Shown here one piece after another: positions 51,522-60,611 of a stretch of DNA of 64,000 nt. Each line of letters starts with the position of its first letter. The stretch's first letter is position 1. The stretch spans positions 1 through 64,000 of the forward strand of contig JAEZKK010000035.1 of assembly GCA_023415495.1 (NCBI GenBank), written 5' to 3'. The position numbers were made by a program, and so were the translations under genes. Source of the DNA: Bacteroidota bacterium. Its GTDB lineage: Bacteria > Bacteroidota > Bacteroidia > Bacteroidales > P3. A model generated the notes under the pieces. The model was not told the DNA's origin, did not search any database, and worked only from the letters and a program-made list of their open reading frames with translations.

Positions 51522-54362
51522 ATGTATAAGAAATTTATAATTTCTATATATAATACAATATCAAATAGGGCGAAAAATCTTCGCCCTATTTTTCTATTTA
51601 TACTATTCATATTCTTTTTTCATATATCTTTTGCTCAATACTATACTAATGGGGTAGATAATAGTAATATTAAATGGAGACAGATTAAAACGAAAGAATT
51701 TAAGATAATCTATCCCGATTTTTACGAAACTAAAGCACATGAATTTGCTTCCATATTAAATTATATCCAACCCCAAGTTAGCAAATCCCTAAAAACTAAT
51801 CCTCCCTATACTCCTTTTATTCTCCACACCAATACTGCATATTCCAATGGTATGTCTATTTGGGCACCAAAGAGAATTGAACTTTGGACTTCCAACCCTG
51901 TAAACTCGGAATATGCCTTTGATTGGATGGGGCATTTAGCTATTCATGAGTGGCGACATACTTCACAAATTTATGCTTTAAACAAAGGTTTCACCAAGTT
52001 TTTTACTACTTTGTTTGGGGAACATATACTTGGAGGGGTTACTGGATTATATCTACCTTATTGGTTTTTGGAAGGGGATGCAGTTGTGGCAGAAACAAGT
52101 ATGAGTCCTTCGGCAAGGGGGCATTCTGCGGAATTTAAAATGTATTTAAAAGCCCAAATCCTCGACAATAAGAAATACTCATTCGACAAGGCTAAACAGG
52201 GCTCGATGAAGGATTTTGTTGCGGATAGATATATTTTTGGTTACCATATGGTAAGCTATGGAAGATATCGCTATGGTAAGGATATATGGGGAGAAATGCT
52301 AAATACGCTTGGAAAAAACCTTTGGAGGCTAAGGAATCTTAGTAAGGGAGATTCAATAAAAGTAAATCAGGAGAAATTATACAATGATATGTATGATTAT
52401 CTTCATAAAGAATGGGCAAGGGAAGATTCTTTGTATAATTCTATTCAAAAATCTTATACTCCAAATAAGATTTCAAAAGAGAATAAAAGATATACCAATT
52501 ATTATTATCCTCAAACAAAAAAGGGAAATAAGGTTTTTACAATTAAGACTGATAATTTCTCAAGAAATAAGCTAATAAGCATAAGCGACAAGAAAGAAGA
52601 GAAGATAATAGAGGCTAATAATTTTATGGATAATTATTTCTTCACTCAAGACTCTATGGTAGTTTGGAGCGAGTATAGAGATAATCATCGTTGGGAAAAC
52701 GAAAGCTATAGCGATGTTTTTGAATATAATTTGAATAATAAAAAGTACAATAGAATAACAAGGGGAAAGAGAATATACTCCCCTATTTACAAACCTGGGG
52801 ATAATAATTTTATTCTGGGTATTGAGGAAGACAGCATAAATAATCAATCGATTATTATAATAGATAAGAGAGAAAATAAAATAGAGCGAATTAATATCTT
52901 TGGAGAATACTCTTCCTTGTCAAGCCCTATTTGGAATACAAAAGGAGATAGAATATACTATATTAAGAATGGGTTTAAGGGGAAAAGCATTGAGGAATAT
53001 AATTTAGAGGATAAAAGCTTTAGGGAGATAATACCTAATAGCTATAAGAATATTATTAATCTTCGTTTTCATAATGATAGGCTTTATTTCTTAGGCTCTT
53101 ACGATAATACTTATCAAATCTATTCCATTGATAATAATTCCAATATCCTAAGACATACTCATAGCAGACTCTCTGTATTAGACCATAATTATATTGGAGA
53201 TTCTATACTTATTAGCGATTATTCCTCAAAAGGCTCTGAATTATTTATGATTCCTAATCTTGTTATAGATACTCTAAGGAATATTAGCGAGACTATGTTT
53301 CTTGCAAAGGTGATTACCAATCAGGAAGGCTTTGTTTTGGATAAGGATAGCATTAAAGATAGCGCTTGGGTTAGCAAACCATATTCTAAACTAAAGAATC
53401 TATTCCTTTTTCATAGCTGGGCTCCACTTTATATCAACTCCTATAGTCAGGACTTTGGTTATGGTCTTTCTATTTTCTCACAAAACCTCCTCTCAAGTTC
53501 AATTCTCGAAACTGGATTAAAGTATAATAATTCTAATAATAAAACCTCATTCTTCCTTAACTATAATTATAGCGGACTATATCCAATAATAAATATTAAT
53601 ATGGATTATGGAGACAGGTATAATTATTTTTTCGACCCTTTAGGTAAGATAGTAAATTCGCATTGGAGGGAAATGAATCTTAAAACTAAGATTACACTTC
53701 CTTATTCAAGCAGAAATAATAGATGGAATAGGTATTTTGCAAATTCAATAGAGCATAATCTAATTGATATTAACCCAATAGGGGCATATCCCAATAATAT
53801 ACTCTCTTTAAATACTATTGGCTTTGAATCAAAAGGGCAAATTCTTAGACCAATGGCTAAGAACGATATAAGACCAAGGTTTGGAATATTATATAGTCTG
53901 ACTCTAAGCACAAGCTTTGAAAAAAGAGAATTATTATTATCCTCTTACTCTCTTACAGCTTTTCTTCCTGGATTTCTAAAAAATAATAGTATAGAGATAA
54001 GTCTTTCAAACCAGAGAAACAGTATTGATATTTATAATTTCTCTAATACTATCCCTCTTACAAGGGGCTATCAGTGGTATTCTATTGAAAGGTTCACTGG
54101 ATTAAGAACAAATTACCACCTCCCTATTCTTTATCCAGATTTAGCAATTGGAAGAGTTTTTTATATACAAAGGCTAATGCTAACTGCCTTCTATGATATT
54201 GGAAAATATAATTCAACTTATCTTAGCTCTTTTGGAGGAGATATAAACTTTAGACTAAATTTCCTAAGGATAGAACAGCCATTGAATATTGGTTATAGGT
54301 TGGGTTACGCCATTGAAGGCAAGTATTTCTTTGGCAATATAATATTTAGTATTAGTATTTAA
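51522..54362 (+). CDS. Outer-membrane protein with metalloprotease-like, propeller-like and barrel-like parts
   Basis: The 946-residue protein has an N-terminal membrane or signal segment (residues 21-39). HEWRH at 142-146 followed by PYWFLEGDAV with Glu184 has the form of a gluzincin (peptidase MA-like) HEXXH...E zinc site. The middle, about residues 320-610, has repeated beta-strand segments with GD and DS turns, as in TolB/WD40-type propellers (SPIWNTKGDRIYYIKNG, LRFHNDRLYFLGSYD). From about residue 640 the sequence resembles a beta-barrel with alternating hydrophobic strands, ending in FGNIIFSISI with a terminal hydrophobic residue. Surface or periplasmic peptidase anchored in the outer membrane is a reasonable inference; the substrate is unknown. 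It begins 12 bp after pepD. Confidence 0.7.
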   Translation: MYKKFIISIYNTISNRAKNLRPIFLFILFIFFFHISFAQYYTNGVDNSNIKWRQIKTKEFKIIYPDFYETKAHEFASILNYIQPQVSKSLKTNPPYTPFILHTNTAYSNGMSIWAPKRIELWTSNPVNSEYAFDWMGHLAIHEWRHTSQIYALNKGFTKFFTTLFGEHILGGVTGLYLPYWFLEGDAVVAETSMSPSARGHSAEFKMYLKAQILDNKKYSFDKAKQGSMKDFVADRYIFGYHMVSYGRYRYGKDIWGEMLNTLGKNLWRLRNLSKGDSIKVNQEKLYNDMYDYLHKEWAREDSLYNSIQKSYTPNKISKENKRYTNYYYPQTKKGNKVFTIKTDNFSRNKLISISDKKEEKIIEANNFMDNYFFTQDSMVVWSEYRDNHRWENESYSDVFEYNLNNKKYNRITRGKRIYSPIYKPGDNNFILGIEEDSINNQSIIIIDKRENKIERINIFGEYSSLSSPIWNTKGDRIYYIKNGFKGKSIEEYNLEDKSFREIIPNSYKNIINLRFHNDRLYFLGSYDNTYQIYSIDNNSNILRHTHSRLSVLDHNYIGDSILISDYSSKGSELFMIPNLVIDTLRNISETMFLAKVITNQEGFVLDKDSIKDSAWVSKPYSKLKNLFLFHSWAPLYINSYSQDFGYGLSIFSQNLLSSSILETGLKYNNSNNKTSFFLNYNYSGLYPIININMDYGDRYNYFFDPLGKIVNSHWREMNLKTKITLPYSSRNNRWNRYFANSIEHNLIDINPIGAYPNNILSLNTIGFESKGQILRPMAKNDIRPRFGILYSLTLSTSFEKRELLLSSYSLTAFLPGFLKNNSIEISLSNQRNSIDIYNFSNTIPLTRGYQWYSIERFTGLRTNYHLPILYPDLAIGRVFYIQRLMLTAFYDIGKYNSTYLSSFGGDINFRLNFLRIEQPLNIGYRLGYAIEGKYFFGNIIFSISI

Positions 54363-54367
54363 TGGTT

Positions 54368-55558
54368 TTATTCGTCCTCTTCTTGATTATTGTCCCTAAT
54401 TTTAAGATTTTTGATTTTTGCATCATATACATCTATAATTGAATTGGAAATTCTTGAAGCTGAATGAGAGGTATTGCTAAGCACTATTACTAATAATTTT
54501 GTATCAGGGCGGAAAACATAGGACGAACGAAAACCATTCCACCTCCCATTATGATAATAAAACTCTCTATCATCAACCCTCTTCCATCTAATTCCCAAGC
54601 CATATCCCCTATCCTTATTTCTATTATTTGGGATAATATCCTGCGTTTGTTCAATACTCTCATAAGTCAATACTCTTTTAAGATATACCGAACGATACCA
54701 ATTAAGCAAATCCAAACTTGTGGAATATATACCCTTATCTCCCAAAACACTATCCAATGCATTTATTTGCCAACGCCCCGAACTTCTTCTATTGCTATAA
54801 TAACCAATAGCTAACCTATTATTATCAATCTTAGATATTCGTGTTGAAAAGCTTGTGCTATTCATATTGCTTGGAATAAAAATCCTCTGGGTTAGGAAAT
54901 CCTCATAACTCATCTTACTTACCTTTTCAATAATTAGAGCTAATAGAACATAGCCAGTATTGGAATAAATAAAACGGGAATCAGGTTTAAAGTAATACGG
55001 AATAGAATCGGTATTAAGTTTATTCAATACGCATTTATTATAATCCTTACTTATCCCTTGCCAAAACTCATTTTCAAAGAATTCGTAACGGGGAAGTCCC
55101 GAACGGTGTTGGAGCAATTGCCTTATAGTAACATCTTTATATATTATATTATCCAAGTACTTGCTTACCTTATCATCAAGCGAGATTTTATTTTCCTCAA
55201 CCAAAAGCATAATTGCTGAGGATGTAAACATTTTGGTTAAGGAGGCTATTTGGAAGAGAGTAGAGTCGGTTATCGGGGTTGAGTTCTCAAAATTCGCGTA
55301 ACCCTTATTGTATTGATATATAATATATCCATTAAGTGCAACAAGGACTGAGCCGTTGAAATTTGTTTTCTTAAGTATTGGAGAAAACAAATCATTATAA
55401 ACCTTAAGTCTTTCTTTGCTTATTGTCCCATCTGGGTAATACTCCATAATATCTGGCAGATTCTCTTTAAGATTTTCCTTATTTGAAGACTTATTGCAGG
55501 AAGAAAATATAATAAATACTAAAAGCAGGAATAAAGAAAATCGAATCAATCTAAACAT
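54368..55558 (-). CDS. Beta-lactamase-family serine hydrolase, lipoprotein
   Basis: The 396-residue protein has a lipoprotein signal (LFLLLVFIIFSSC). The class C/PBP-like serine hydrolase fold is indicated by SLTK (FQIASLTKMFTSSAIMLLVEE) near residue 108 with the nucleophile Ser, YSN (FIYSNTGYVLLALIIEK) near residue 200 and HNG (FYYHNGRWNGFRSSYVF) near residue 342 replacing KTG. Members act as D-alanyl peptidases, esterases or peptidases of unknown target. It is convergent with the barrel protein gene, 5 bp apart. Confidence 0.9.
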   Translation of the reverse strand: MFRLIRFSLFLLLVFIIFSSCNKSSNKENLKENLPDIMEYYPDGTISKERLKVYNDLFSPILKKTNFNGSVLVALNGYIIYQYNKGYANFENSTPITDSTLFQIASLTKMFTSSAIMLLVEENKISLDDKVSKYLDNIIYKDVTIRQLLQHRSGLPRYEFFENEFWQGISKDYNKCVLNKLNTDSIPYYFKPDSRFIYSNTGYVLLALIIEKVSKMSYEDFLTQRIFIPSNMNSTSFSTRISKIDNNRLAIGYYSNRRSSGRWQINALDSVLGDKGIYSTSLDLLNWYRSVYLKRVLTYESIEQTQDIIPNNRNKDRGYGLGIRWKRVDDREFYYHNGRWNGFRSSYVFRPDTKLLVIVLSNTSHSASRISNSIIDVYDAKIKNLKIRDNNQEEDE

Positions 55559-55604
55559 TAAGGTCTTATAAATTATTTGTCTTTAATTAGAGATTCAAAG
55601 ATAC

Positions 55605-55651
55605 AAAGTTTTGAAGGATTAGACCAAAGAATAGACCAATAAAACCTTATT
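55605..55651 (+). repeat. 47-bp direct repeat, left copy
   Basis: This 47-bp sequence (AAAGTTTTGAAGGATTAG ... AAAACCTTATT) occurs again without change at 57247-57293. Internally it has AGACCAA twice, 12 bp apart. The two copies enclose the pair of outer-membrane genes at 55835-57216. Confidence 0.9.
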
Positions 55652-55770
55652 TAAAACTAATACAATTGGTATTTTATATTCTAAATGCGAAAAGTAACTT
55701 TAACCATTAAATCAAAGAAAGAACTCTTTGAGAGAGGAAAAATATCCAAGAAATAATAAAACATATTTAA

Positions 55771-55801
55771 TTTGACAGCTCATTATTATATTGTATATTT
55801 G
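55771..55801 (+). promoter_or_regulatory. Promoter of the PorT-like gene pair
   Basis: TTTG (55771-55774), 19 bp, TATATTTG (55794-55801), a full consensus match. The start codon follows at 55835. Confidence 0.75.
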
Positions 55802-55834
55802 CAGGATTAATAAATAATTCAAACTGAAAAAGAA

Positions 55835-56494
55835 ATGAAAAAGACAATCATTTTAATTCCGCTTATGCTTATAAGTATTGTATCATGGTCGCAGGTTTCT
55901 TATGGAGTTAGAGCAGGTATGAGTTTATCTGCTTATGATTTACCTTATTCGAATTATTTATTCAAACCAAGCTTTAATGTTGGGGCAATTGCTGATATTC
56001 CAATTGCTTCATCTAAATTTTCTTTTGTTCCTGGATTGTATTTTGCAGATAAAGGTTCGAAAGATAAAGGATTATACTTAGCGGATTATATTTCTCAAGA
56101 CCATTTTTATTATAATTCAACTTTAAGTGACTATCAATTAGAGTTACCATTGCTGTTTACGTATAAAATTCTAATTAATAAAAATATAACTCTTAAGCCT
56201 CAATTGGGTTTATTTGTTTCATATTCTATTTATTCTAAATTTGAAGAAACAAGAGACTATATTAAAATCGTTGAAGAGAGTCATGATTATGTTTCTTACT
56301 CTTATGTCTCAGCTTCTTATTATGTTTATAACTTTGGAGCTAATGCAGGTATTTCTGTATTTTATAATAAATTCTCTTTTACTTATTCATGTGATTTTGG
56401 TTACTCAAGTAGTATGAGACCATCAAAATATTTCGAAATAGGAGGATATTATCCTGATATATGTATGTACTTTACACTTGGATATAACTTTTAA
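55835..56494 (+). CDS. PorT-like outer-membrane beta-barrel protein, copy 1
   Basis: The 219-residue product has a signal peptide (MKKTIILIPLMLISIVSWSQ) and then amphipathic strands as in the OMP_b-brl/PorT family: VSYGVRAGMSLSAY, FKPSFNVGAIADIPI, FSFVPGLYFADKGSK, YQLELPLLFTYKI, LKPQLGLFVSYSIY, ending in YFTLGYNF with the terminal Phe typical of barrel proteins. The role is unknown. It shares about half of its residues with the next gene, 62 bp downstream. Confidence 0.85.
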   Translation: MKKTIILIPLMLISIVSWSQVSYGVRAGMSLSAYDLPYSNYLFKPSFNVGAIADIPIASSKFSFVPGLYFADKGSKDKGLYLADYISQDHFYYNSTLSDYQLELPLLFTYKILINKNITLKPQLGLFVSYSIYSKFEETRDYIKIVEESHDYVSYSYVSASYYVYNFGANAGISVFYNKFSFTYSCDFGYSSSMRPSKYFEIGGYYPDICMYFTLGYNF

Positions 56495-56556
56495 AAGTAT
56501 CTCTTACTTTAATATGGACAATCATTAATAGCAAACAAAAATAACTATCATTAATC

Positions 56557-57216
56557 ATGAACAAGATATTAATTTTAGTTGCAATTATTTTTTTAAGTGT
56601 TGCAACTATGTCTCAAACCAAATACGGGATTAGAGCTGGAATGACTTTATCAACGTATTATTCTGCTCAATCAATCTATCAATTCAAACCAGGAATTCAT
56701 ATTGGAGGGGTTGCTGTTATCCCAATTGGCTCTTCAAAGTTTTCTTTCGTTCCTGGAGTCTTTTTTGCAGATAAAGGTACAAAAACAAAAGGTTATTTTC
56801 CTGCTGAAAATGTGAACTATGTTTTACCTGTTGACCAATATTTCTTTGAAGGAACAAATTACAACTACCAATTAGAAATCCCTCTTCTTTTCACTTACAA
56901 AATAAAAATAAATGAAAAATTCAGCTTAACACCACAGATAGGAGCTTTTGTTTCATATACTATTTTTGGAAGAAAAAAAGAAAAAAGAGATTATATAAAT
57001 AGTATAATTTTAGAAACTCCTCCAGAATATCCAATAGATTATTATTTTTATGATGATTTTTATTTAGGCTTTGGAGGTAATATTGGCATATCTGCTTTCT
57101 ATAACAAGTATTCCTTTACTATTTCATGTGATGCTGGATACTCAAATAATGAAACTCTATCTAATAATAACTTTCCTGATATTTGTTTATTCTTCTCTTT
57201 AGGATATAACTTTTAG
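56557..57216 (+). CDS. PorT-like outer-membrane beta-barrel protein, copy 2
   Basis: This 219-residue paralogue of the preceding gene has exactly the same length. Signal peptide MNKILILVAIIFLSVATMSQ, then KYGIRAGMTLSTYY, FKPGIHIGGVAVIPI, FSFVPGVFFADKGTK, YQLEIPLLFTYKI and the terminal FFSLGYNF. Strands are well conserved and the connecting loops differ, as expected for surface-exposed loops. No promoter is seen in the 62-bp gap, so it is probably cotranscribed with copy 1. Confidence 0.85.
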   Translation: MNKILILVAIIFLSVATMSQTKYGIRAGMTLSTYYSAQSIYQFKPGIHIGGVAVIPIGSSKFSFVPGVFFADKGTKTKGYFPAENVNYVLPVDQYFFEGTNYNYQLEIPLLFTYKIKINEKFSLTPQIGAFVSYTIFGRKKEKRDYINSIILETPPEYPIDYYFYDDFYLGFGGNIGISAFYNKYSFTISCDAGYSNNETLSNNNFPDICLFFSLGYNF

Positions 57217-57246
57217 AGAAAAACTAAAATACATTCATCCTTGTGT

Positions 57247-57293
57247 AAAGTTTTGAAGGATTAGACCAAAGAATAGACCAATAAAACCTTATT
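57247..57293 (+). repeat. 47-bp direct repeat, right copy
   Basis: This is identical to 55605-55651. It begins 31 bp after the stop codon of the second PorT-like gene and runs directly into the flank of array D. Confidence 0.9.
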
Positions 57294-57343
57294 CCAAATA
57301 AATGTAATTTGATTCTAATCTACTCTTATTTGATTCTAATCTG

Positions 57344-57426
57344 AAATAATGCCATTATATCGTCCATATAATGCCATTATTTGCTCGATATAATGGCATT
57401 ATATTGCAAGTATAATGGCATTATAT
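57344..57426. repeat. Palindrome array D (four 17-bp units, 22-bp period)
   Basis: Units start at 57344, 57366, 57388 and 57410. They are variants of ATATAATGCCATTATAT and its reverse complement, the core also used in array B. Spacers (CGTCC, GCTCG, TGCAA) are all different. Downstream flanks cut at 22 bp show TTGATT-type units (TTGTAATTTGATTGCATTAG, TGTAATTGGATTACAGCAG, ACAACTTGATTTTATCAG). Confidence 0.9.
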
Positions 57427-57659
57427 CAGCTTGTAATTTGATTGCATTAGTTTGTAATTGGATTACAGCAGTTTACAACTTGATTTTATCAGTGAGAATC
57501 ACGTGAATTTTGGAGTGAGATTTTGAGGGAATCAAGTGAATACAAATTTGAATATTTTACGTGTTAAATACAATATTTCCAATTGATTTAATGTTATATT
57601 TTATATTTGATTTATAAATCTATTCCAAAGGAAACGTCTAATCATTAAATAATAAAATT

Positions 57660-58310
57660 ATGGATTCAAAAAGATTTAGAACACTAATCGTTAGCTTATT
57701 TGCTTTAAGCATTGTCTTCTCATCCCAAATCTTTGCACAAGAGAAAAAGATTGAATTTACGGGAGGGATAGGTTTTGGTAATTCTCAATTTATCAACTAT
57801 TCTCCAATTTCTGCTTTTGGTAATGTAAATGAGGCAACAAATTCATATCTTTTTTATGTGAACTTTGGTTTGAATTTCAACCAAAAGGCAGGAATTGATT
57901 TAAAACTAAGGCTTAATAACTCTAATTTTATTCAAACCGATGGCTTATGGAACAAATTGGAAGAGGAAAGCACATTGGCTTATATTGGGATTAATCCAAA
58001 AATTATATTCCCTATAACAGAGAAATTAGATATTGTTCCATTTATAGGGATAGGGGCTTTATTCCAAGGAAGCAATACTAATGCAAACATTGCTCAGACA
58101 ATACCTATTCGCTATGGCATGGCTGCTAACTATGGAATATCTTTTAATTATGAGTTATCGAGAAAATTCTATATTTCTGCTACAATAGAAACTCTTACAG
58201 GAAATTTGGAAAAGTCTGAATTGCCTAATGATTTGGAAGGATATAGAAATAATAATCTAAAAAGTATTAACAGCTATGACTTCTCCCTTTCATTAAATAT
58301 AAAACTATAA
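57660..58310 (+). CDS. Outer-membrane beta-barrel protein of unknown function
   Basis: The 216-residue protein has a signal peptide (residues 1-26, ending FAQ) and alternating strands (KIEFTGGIGFGNSQF, LFYVNFGLNFNQKAGIDLKLRL, TLAYIGINPKIIFPI, LDIVPFIGIGALFQG, FYISATIETLTG, YDFSLSLNIKL). This is the pattern of a small eight-stranded barrel. It is not obviously a paralogue of the two PorT-like proteins upstream. It converges with the glycosyltransferase gene and overlaps it by 6 bp. Confidence 0.75.
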   Translation: MDSKRFRTLIVSLFALSIVFSSQIFAQEKKIEFTGGIGFGNSQFINYSPISAFGNVNEATNSYLFYVNFGLNFNQKAGIDLKLRLNNSNFIQTDGLWNKLEEESTLAYIGINPKIIFPITEKLDIVPFIGIGALFQGSNTNANIAQTIPIRYGMAANYGISFNYELSRKFYISATIETLTGNLEKSELPNDLEGYRNNNLKSINSYDFSLSLNIKL

Positions 58311-59399
58311 AGAAAGAATATCTAAAACTTTCCTGTAAAACTCATTATAGGAAAGTTTTTCTTTAAAATAGGTTAGAGAATTTTGTGATAGCTTTGCTCT
58401 AAGTTCTGGATTTGTGGCAAGGTTTTCAATAGCCGATGAAATGGCTTTTACATTATCTGGATTTATTAGAATACCTGTTTCGTTGTTTTGAATATACTCT
58501 TTTTGGGCTCCGTTATTGGTGGTAATTACTGGAATACCCCTTTGCATAAACTCAATTATCGATAGTCCGAATGGTTCTCTCCAAACAGAAGGACAAACTC
58601 CTATATCGGTTTGAGCAATAAGGCTATAAACATCTTTAATAAAGCCAAGAAAAACTATCCTATCCTCTAAATTATTCTCACAAACCAATCGTTTAAGTCT
58701 TTGCATATATGCTTCCTCTCCAACACCTGCAATAAATAATCTAAGTTTTATATGTCTTAGATTATTAAAAGCCAAAATTAAATGCTCAATTCCCTTTTCA
58801 TAAACCAAACGTCCTGTAAAGCTAATTACTAATTCATCCGGAGAAAGCGAGTATTTCTCTCTATAATTCTCTGTTATAGAAATCTCTTTTGCCTCTTCAA
58901 CGCTATTATGCACAACAAAGACCTTATCAGTATTGAGATTAGGCTTTGTAATAAAGAATTCATCCTTGGCAAGCTGGGATACAAAGATTAGGGTGTCGAT
59001 TTTGGAGTAAGCCCATTTATACAAAAGAGATGTTTTTGCCTTACCAACAAGATGTCTTGTAACTACAATTCGCGGCTTTTCTCTTAAAAACAAGGTAGAG
59101 TAGATTATAGGGAATAAGGTTTTGAAATTATGTACATGGATTAGATTAATATTCTCTTTTTTAATTAACCTTCTAATCTTAAATGCAGAGAAGAAATCAA
59201 AAACTCCAGAAACAGGCAGATTTATTAAGGGAATATTCTCTTTTCTCAGTCTTGAATTAATTATTTCTGTATTCTTAGCAATGCAGATTAGCTTATCCAC
59301 ATCCTTAACCAACCTTTTGCTAAGCTCAAATACATATAACTCCCCTCCTCCCCAAGAAGCAGAAGAGAAAACCTCCAATATATTAAGATTTCTTTTCAC
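58305..59399 (-). CDS. Family 4 glycosyltransferase
   Basis: The 364-residue protein has the GT-B fold of GT4 enzymes: N-terminal NILEVFSSASWGGGELYVFELSKRL, the linker FVVHNSVEEA, the C-terminal LVISFTGRLVYEKGIEHLILAF and the donor-binding EX7E motif region FGLSIIEFMQRGIPVITTNNG. It should transfer a sugar from a nucleotide donor, probably in lipopolysaccharide or another surface glycan. The start codon is GTG at 59399, inside the end of the next upstream gene (17-bp overlap), which implies translational coupling. Confidence 0.9.
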   Translation of the reverse strand: MKRNLNILEVFSSASWGGGELYVFELSKRLVKDVDKLICIAKNTEIINSRLRKENIPLINLPVSGVFDFFSAFKIRRLIKKENINLIHVHNFKTLFPIIYSTLFLREKPRIVVTRHLVGKAKTSLLYKWAYSKIDTLIFVSQLAKDEFFITKPNLNTDKVFVVHNSVEEAKEISITENYREKYSLSPDELVISFTGRLVYEKGIEHLILAFNNLRHIKLRLFIAGVGEEAYMQRLKRLVCENNLEDRIVFLGFIKDVYSLIAQTDIGVCPSVWREPFGLSIIEFMQRGIPVITTNNGAQKEYIQNNETGILINPDNVKAISSAIENLATNPELRAKLSQNSLTYFKEKLSYNEFYRKVLDILSL

Positions 59400-60144
59400 G
59401 ATTCAATTCTCTAAGCTTGGAATATTTCAAAAAGGTTGCAAAAGAGGATATTTTACATACTAAATAGCCTGGGTAACCATCTAAAAATCCTAATTTAAAC
59501 ACAAAATCTCTAAGGAATTTCCAAGAACTTCGGTATAAGATTCCAAATAGGCTTGTTTTCTTTCCCATATTATGGTATTGCTTTGAAGCTATATCGGAGA
59601 ACTTATTTACTTGGGCAATATGTTCTGAGATTGTATAGAAAGAATAGTGAAGTAAATCTCCTTTAAGGTGCTTAATGCTCGAGCCTTCTTGCATAAGAAC
59701 TGTATCGTGAGGGTTAATTCCACCCCATAATCCCTTTTCCTTATTCCAAAGTCTTATTTTGGTATCTGGATACCAACCACTATGTCTTATCCAGCTCATA
59801 TTGCAGTAATTGGTTAGACGATTAAACTTATAAGCATCAAACTTCGGATTATCCTTTATCTCTAAAATCGATTTCTTTAACTCTTCTGATAAGGCTTCGT
59901 CAGCATCCAAGGAGAGAACATAGGGATAATTTGCTTTTTGCATTGCAAAATTCTTTTGTTCTATATGACCCTGGAAAGTATTTTCAATAAAGGTTGTTCC
60001 ATAAGAAAGACATATTTCCTTTGTAGAGTCTTTGGAAAAGCTATCTACAATAATTACCTCATCAGCGACTCCTTTCAAAGAGTCTAAACAACGAGAAATA
60101 TTCCTTTCTTCGTTGAAAGTAATTATAACTGCAGATATCTTCAT
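59383..60144 (-). CDS. Family 2 glycosyltransferase (WaaE/KdtX-like)
   Basis: The 253-residue protein starts KISAVIITFNEERNISRCLDSLKGVADEVIIVDSFS, has the metal-binding DxD motif in YVLSLDADEALSEEL near residue 80 and the WaaE-like segments YCNMSWIRHSGWYPDTKIRLWNKEKG and GDLLHYSFYTISEHI. Related enzymes add glucose or heptose-linked sugars to the lipopolysaccharide core. It is the third gene of the operon led by rnfA. Confidence 0.9.
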   Translation of the reverse strand: MKISAVIITFNEERNISRCLDSLKGVADEVIIVDSFSKDSTKEICLSYGTTFIENTFQGHIEQKNFAMQKANYPYVLSLDADEALSEELKKSILEIKDNPKFDAYKFNRLTNYCNMSWIRHSGWYPDTKIRLWNKEKGLWGGINPHDTVLMQEGSSIKHLKGDLLHYSFYTISEHIAQVNKFSDIASKQYHNMGKKTSLFGILYRSSWKFLRDFVFKLGFLDGYPGYLVCKISSFATFLKYSKLRELNREKKS

Positions 60145-60158
60145 AATAAATAGTATAA

Positions 60159-60599
60159 CTAAAGTATTGGACTAATATCCTTTGAGACGAATTCTCTAAT
60201 CGAGGGTTGTAATGAGTCTATATCTATAACGCTAATCTTTCTTCTCTTAAATGCCTTATCTATCTCCGCATCCATTCTATGAACATCCAAGTTTTTATTC
60301 TTCTTCTCAATATATATTGTAATATTCTTTGCTTTTTTTTCTTGAGCATTTACAAAGTGATTATGAGCCCAAGCCCTTTTTACCTCGTATTTCTTTATGC
60401 AAGCAACAAGGTCTAAAATCAAAGCCTTTCTTCTGGAGCGTATCCACCAAGAAGGTTTTACTTCTTTTGGCTTTAAGCCTTTTGAAAGTTTCTTACTTGT
60501 CTTGTCTTTTACTAAGGATTTGATTGGTTTAATATCCTCTTTGGTTATTTCCTTTTCCTGAGGCAACCTTTCGTCGGATATAAATCTTTCTTGGCTCAT
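60159..60599 (-). CDS. Small unknown protein, possibly a degenerate nucleotidyltransferase fold
   Basis: The first 50 residues of this 146-residue protein are charged, low-complexity and probably disordered. The rest (RKALILDLVACIKKYEVKRAWAHNHF, then NITIYIEKKNKNLDVHRMDAEIDKAF, then KISVIDIDSLQPSIREFVSKDI) follows the strand-helix order of minimal nucleotidyltransferases. The catalytic GSxARG and DxD motifs are not present, so if the relationship is real the protein is inactive. No signal peptide is seen. It lies 12 bp after rnfA and 14 bp before the glycosyltransferase. Confidence 0.6.
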   Translation of the reverse strand: MSQERFISDERLPQEKEITKEDIKPIKSLVKDKTSKKLSKGLKPKEVKPSWWIRSRRKALILDLVACIKKYEVKRAWAHNHFVNAQEKKAKNITIYIEKKNKNLDVHRMDAEIDKAFKRRKISVIDIDSLQPSIREFVSKDISPIL

Positions 60600-60611
60600 A
60601 TAATGTTGTGA

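Larger units (their letters stand above)
57217..57659. other. 440-bp gap with a direct repeat and palindrome array D
   Basis: It holds the right copy of the 47-bp repeat, array D with its degenerate flanks (about 57306-57540) and TATATTTG at 57602-57609, a possible promoter for the gene at 57660. Nothing else is seen. Confidence 0.65.
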
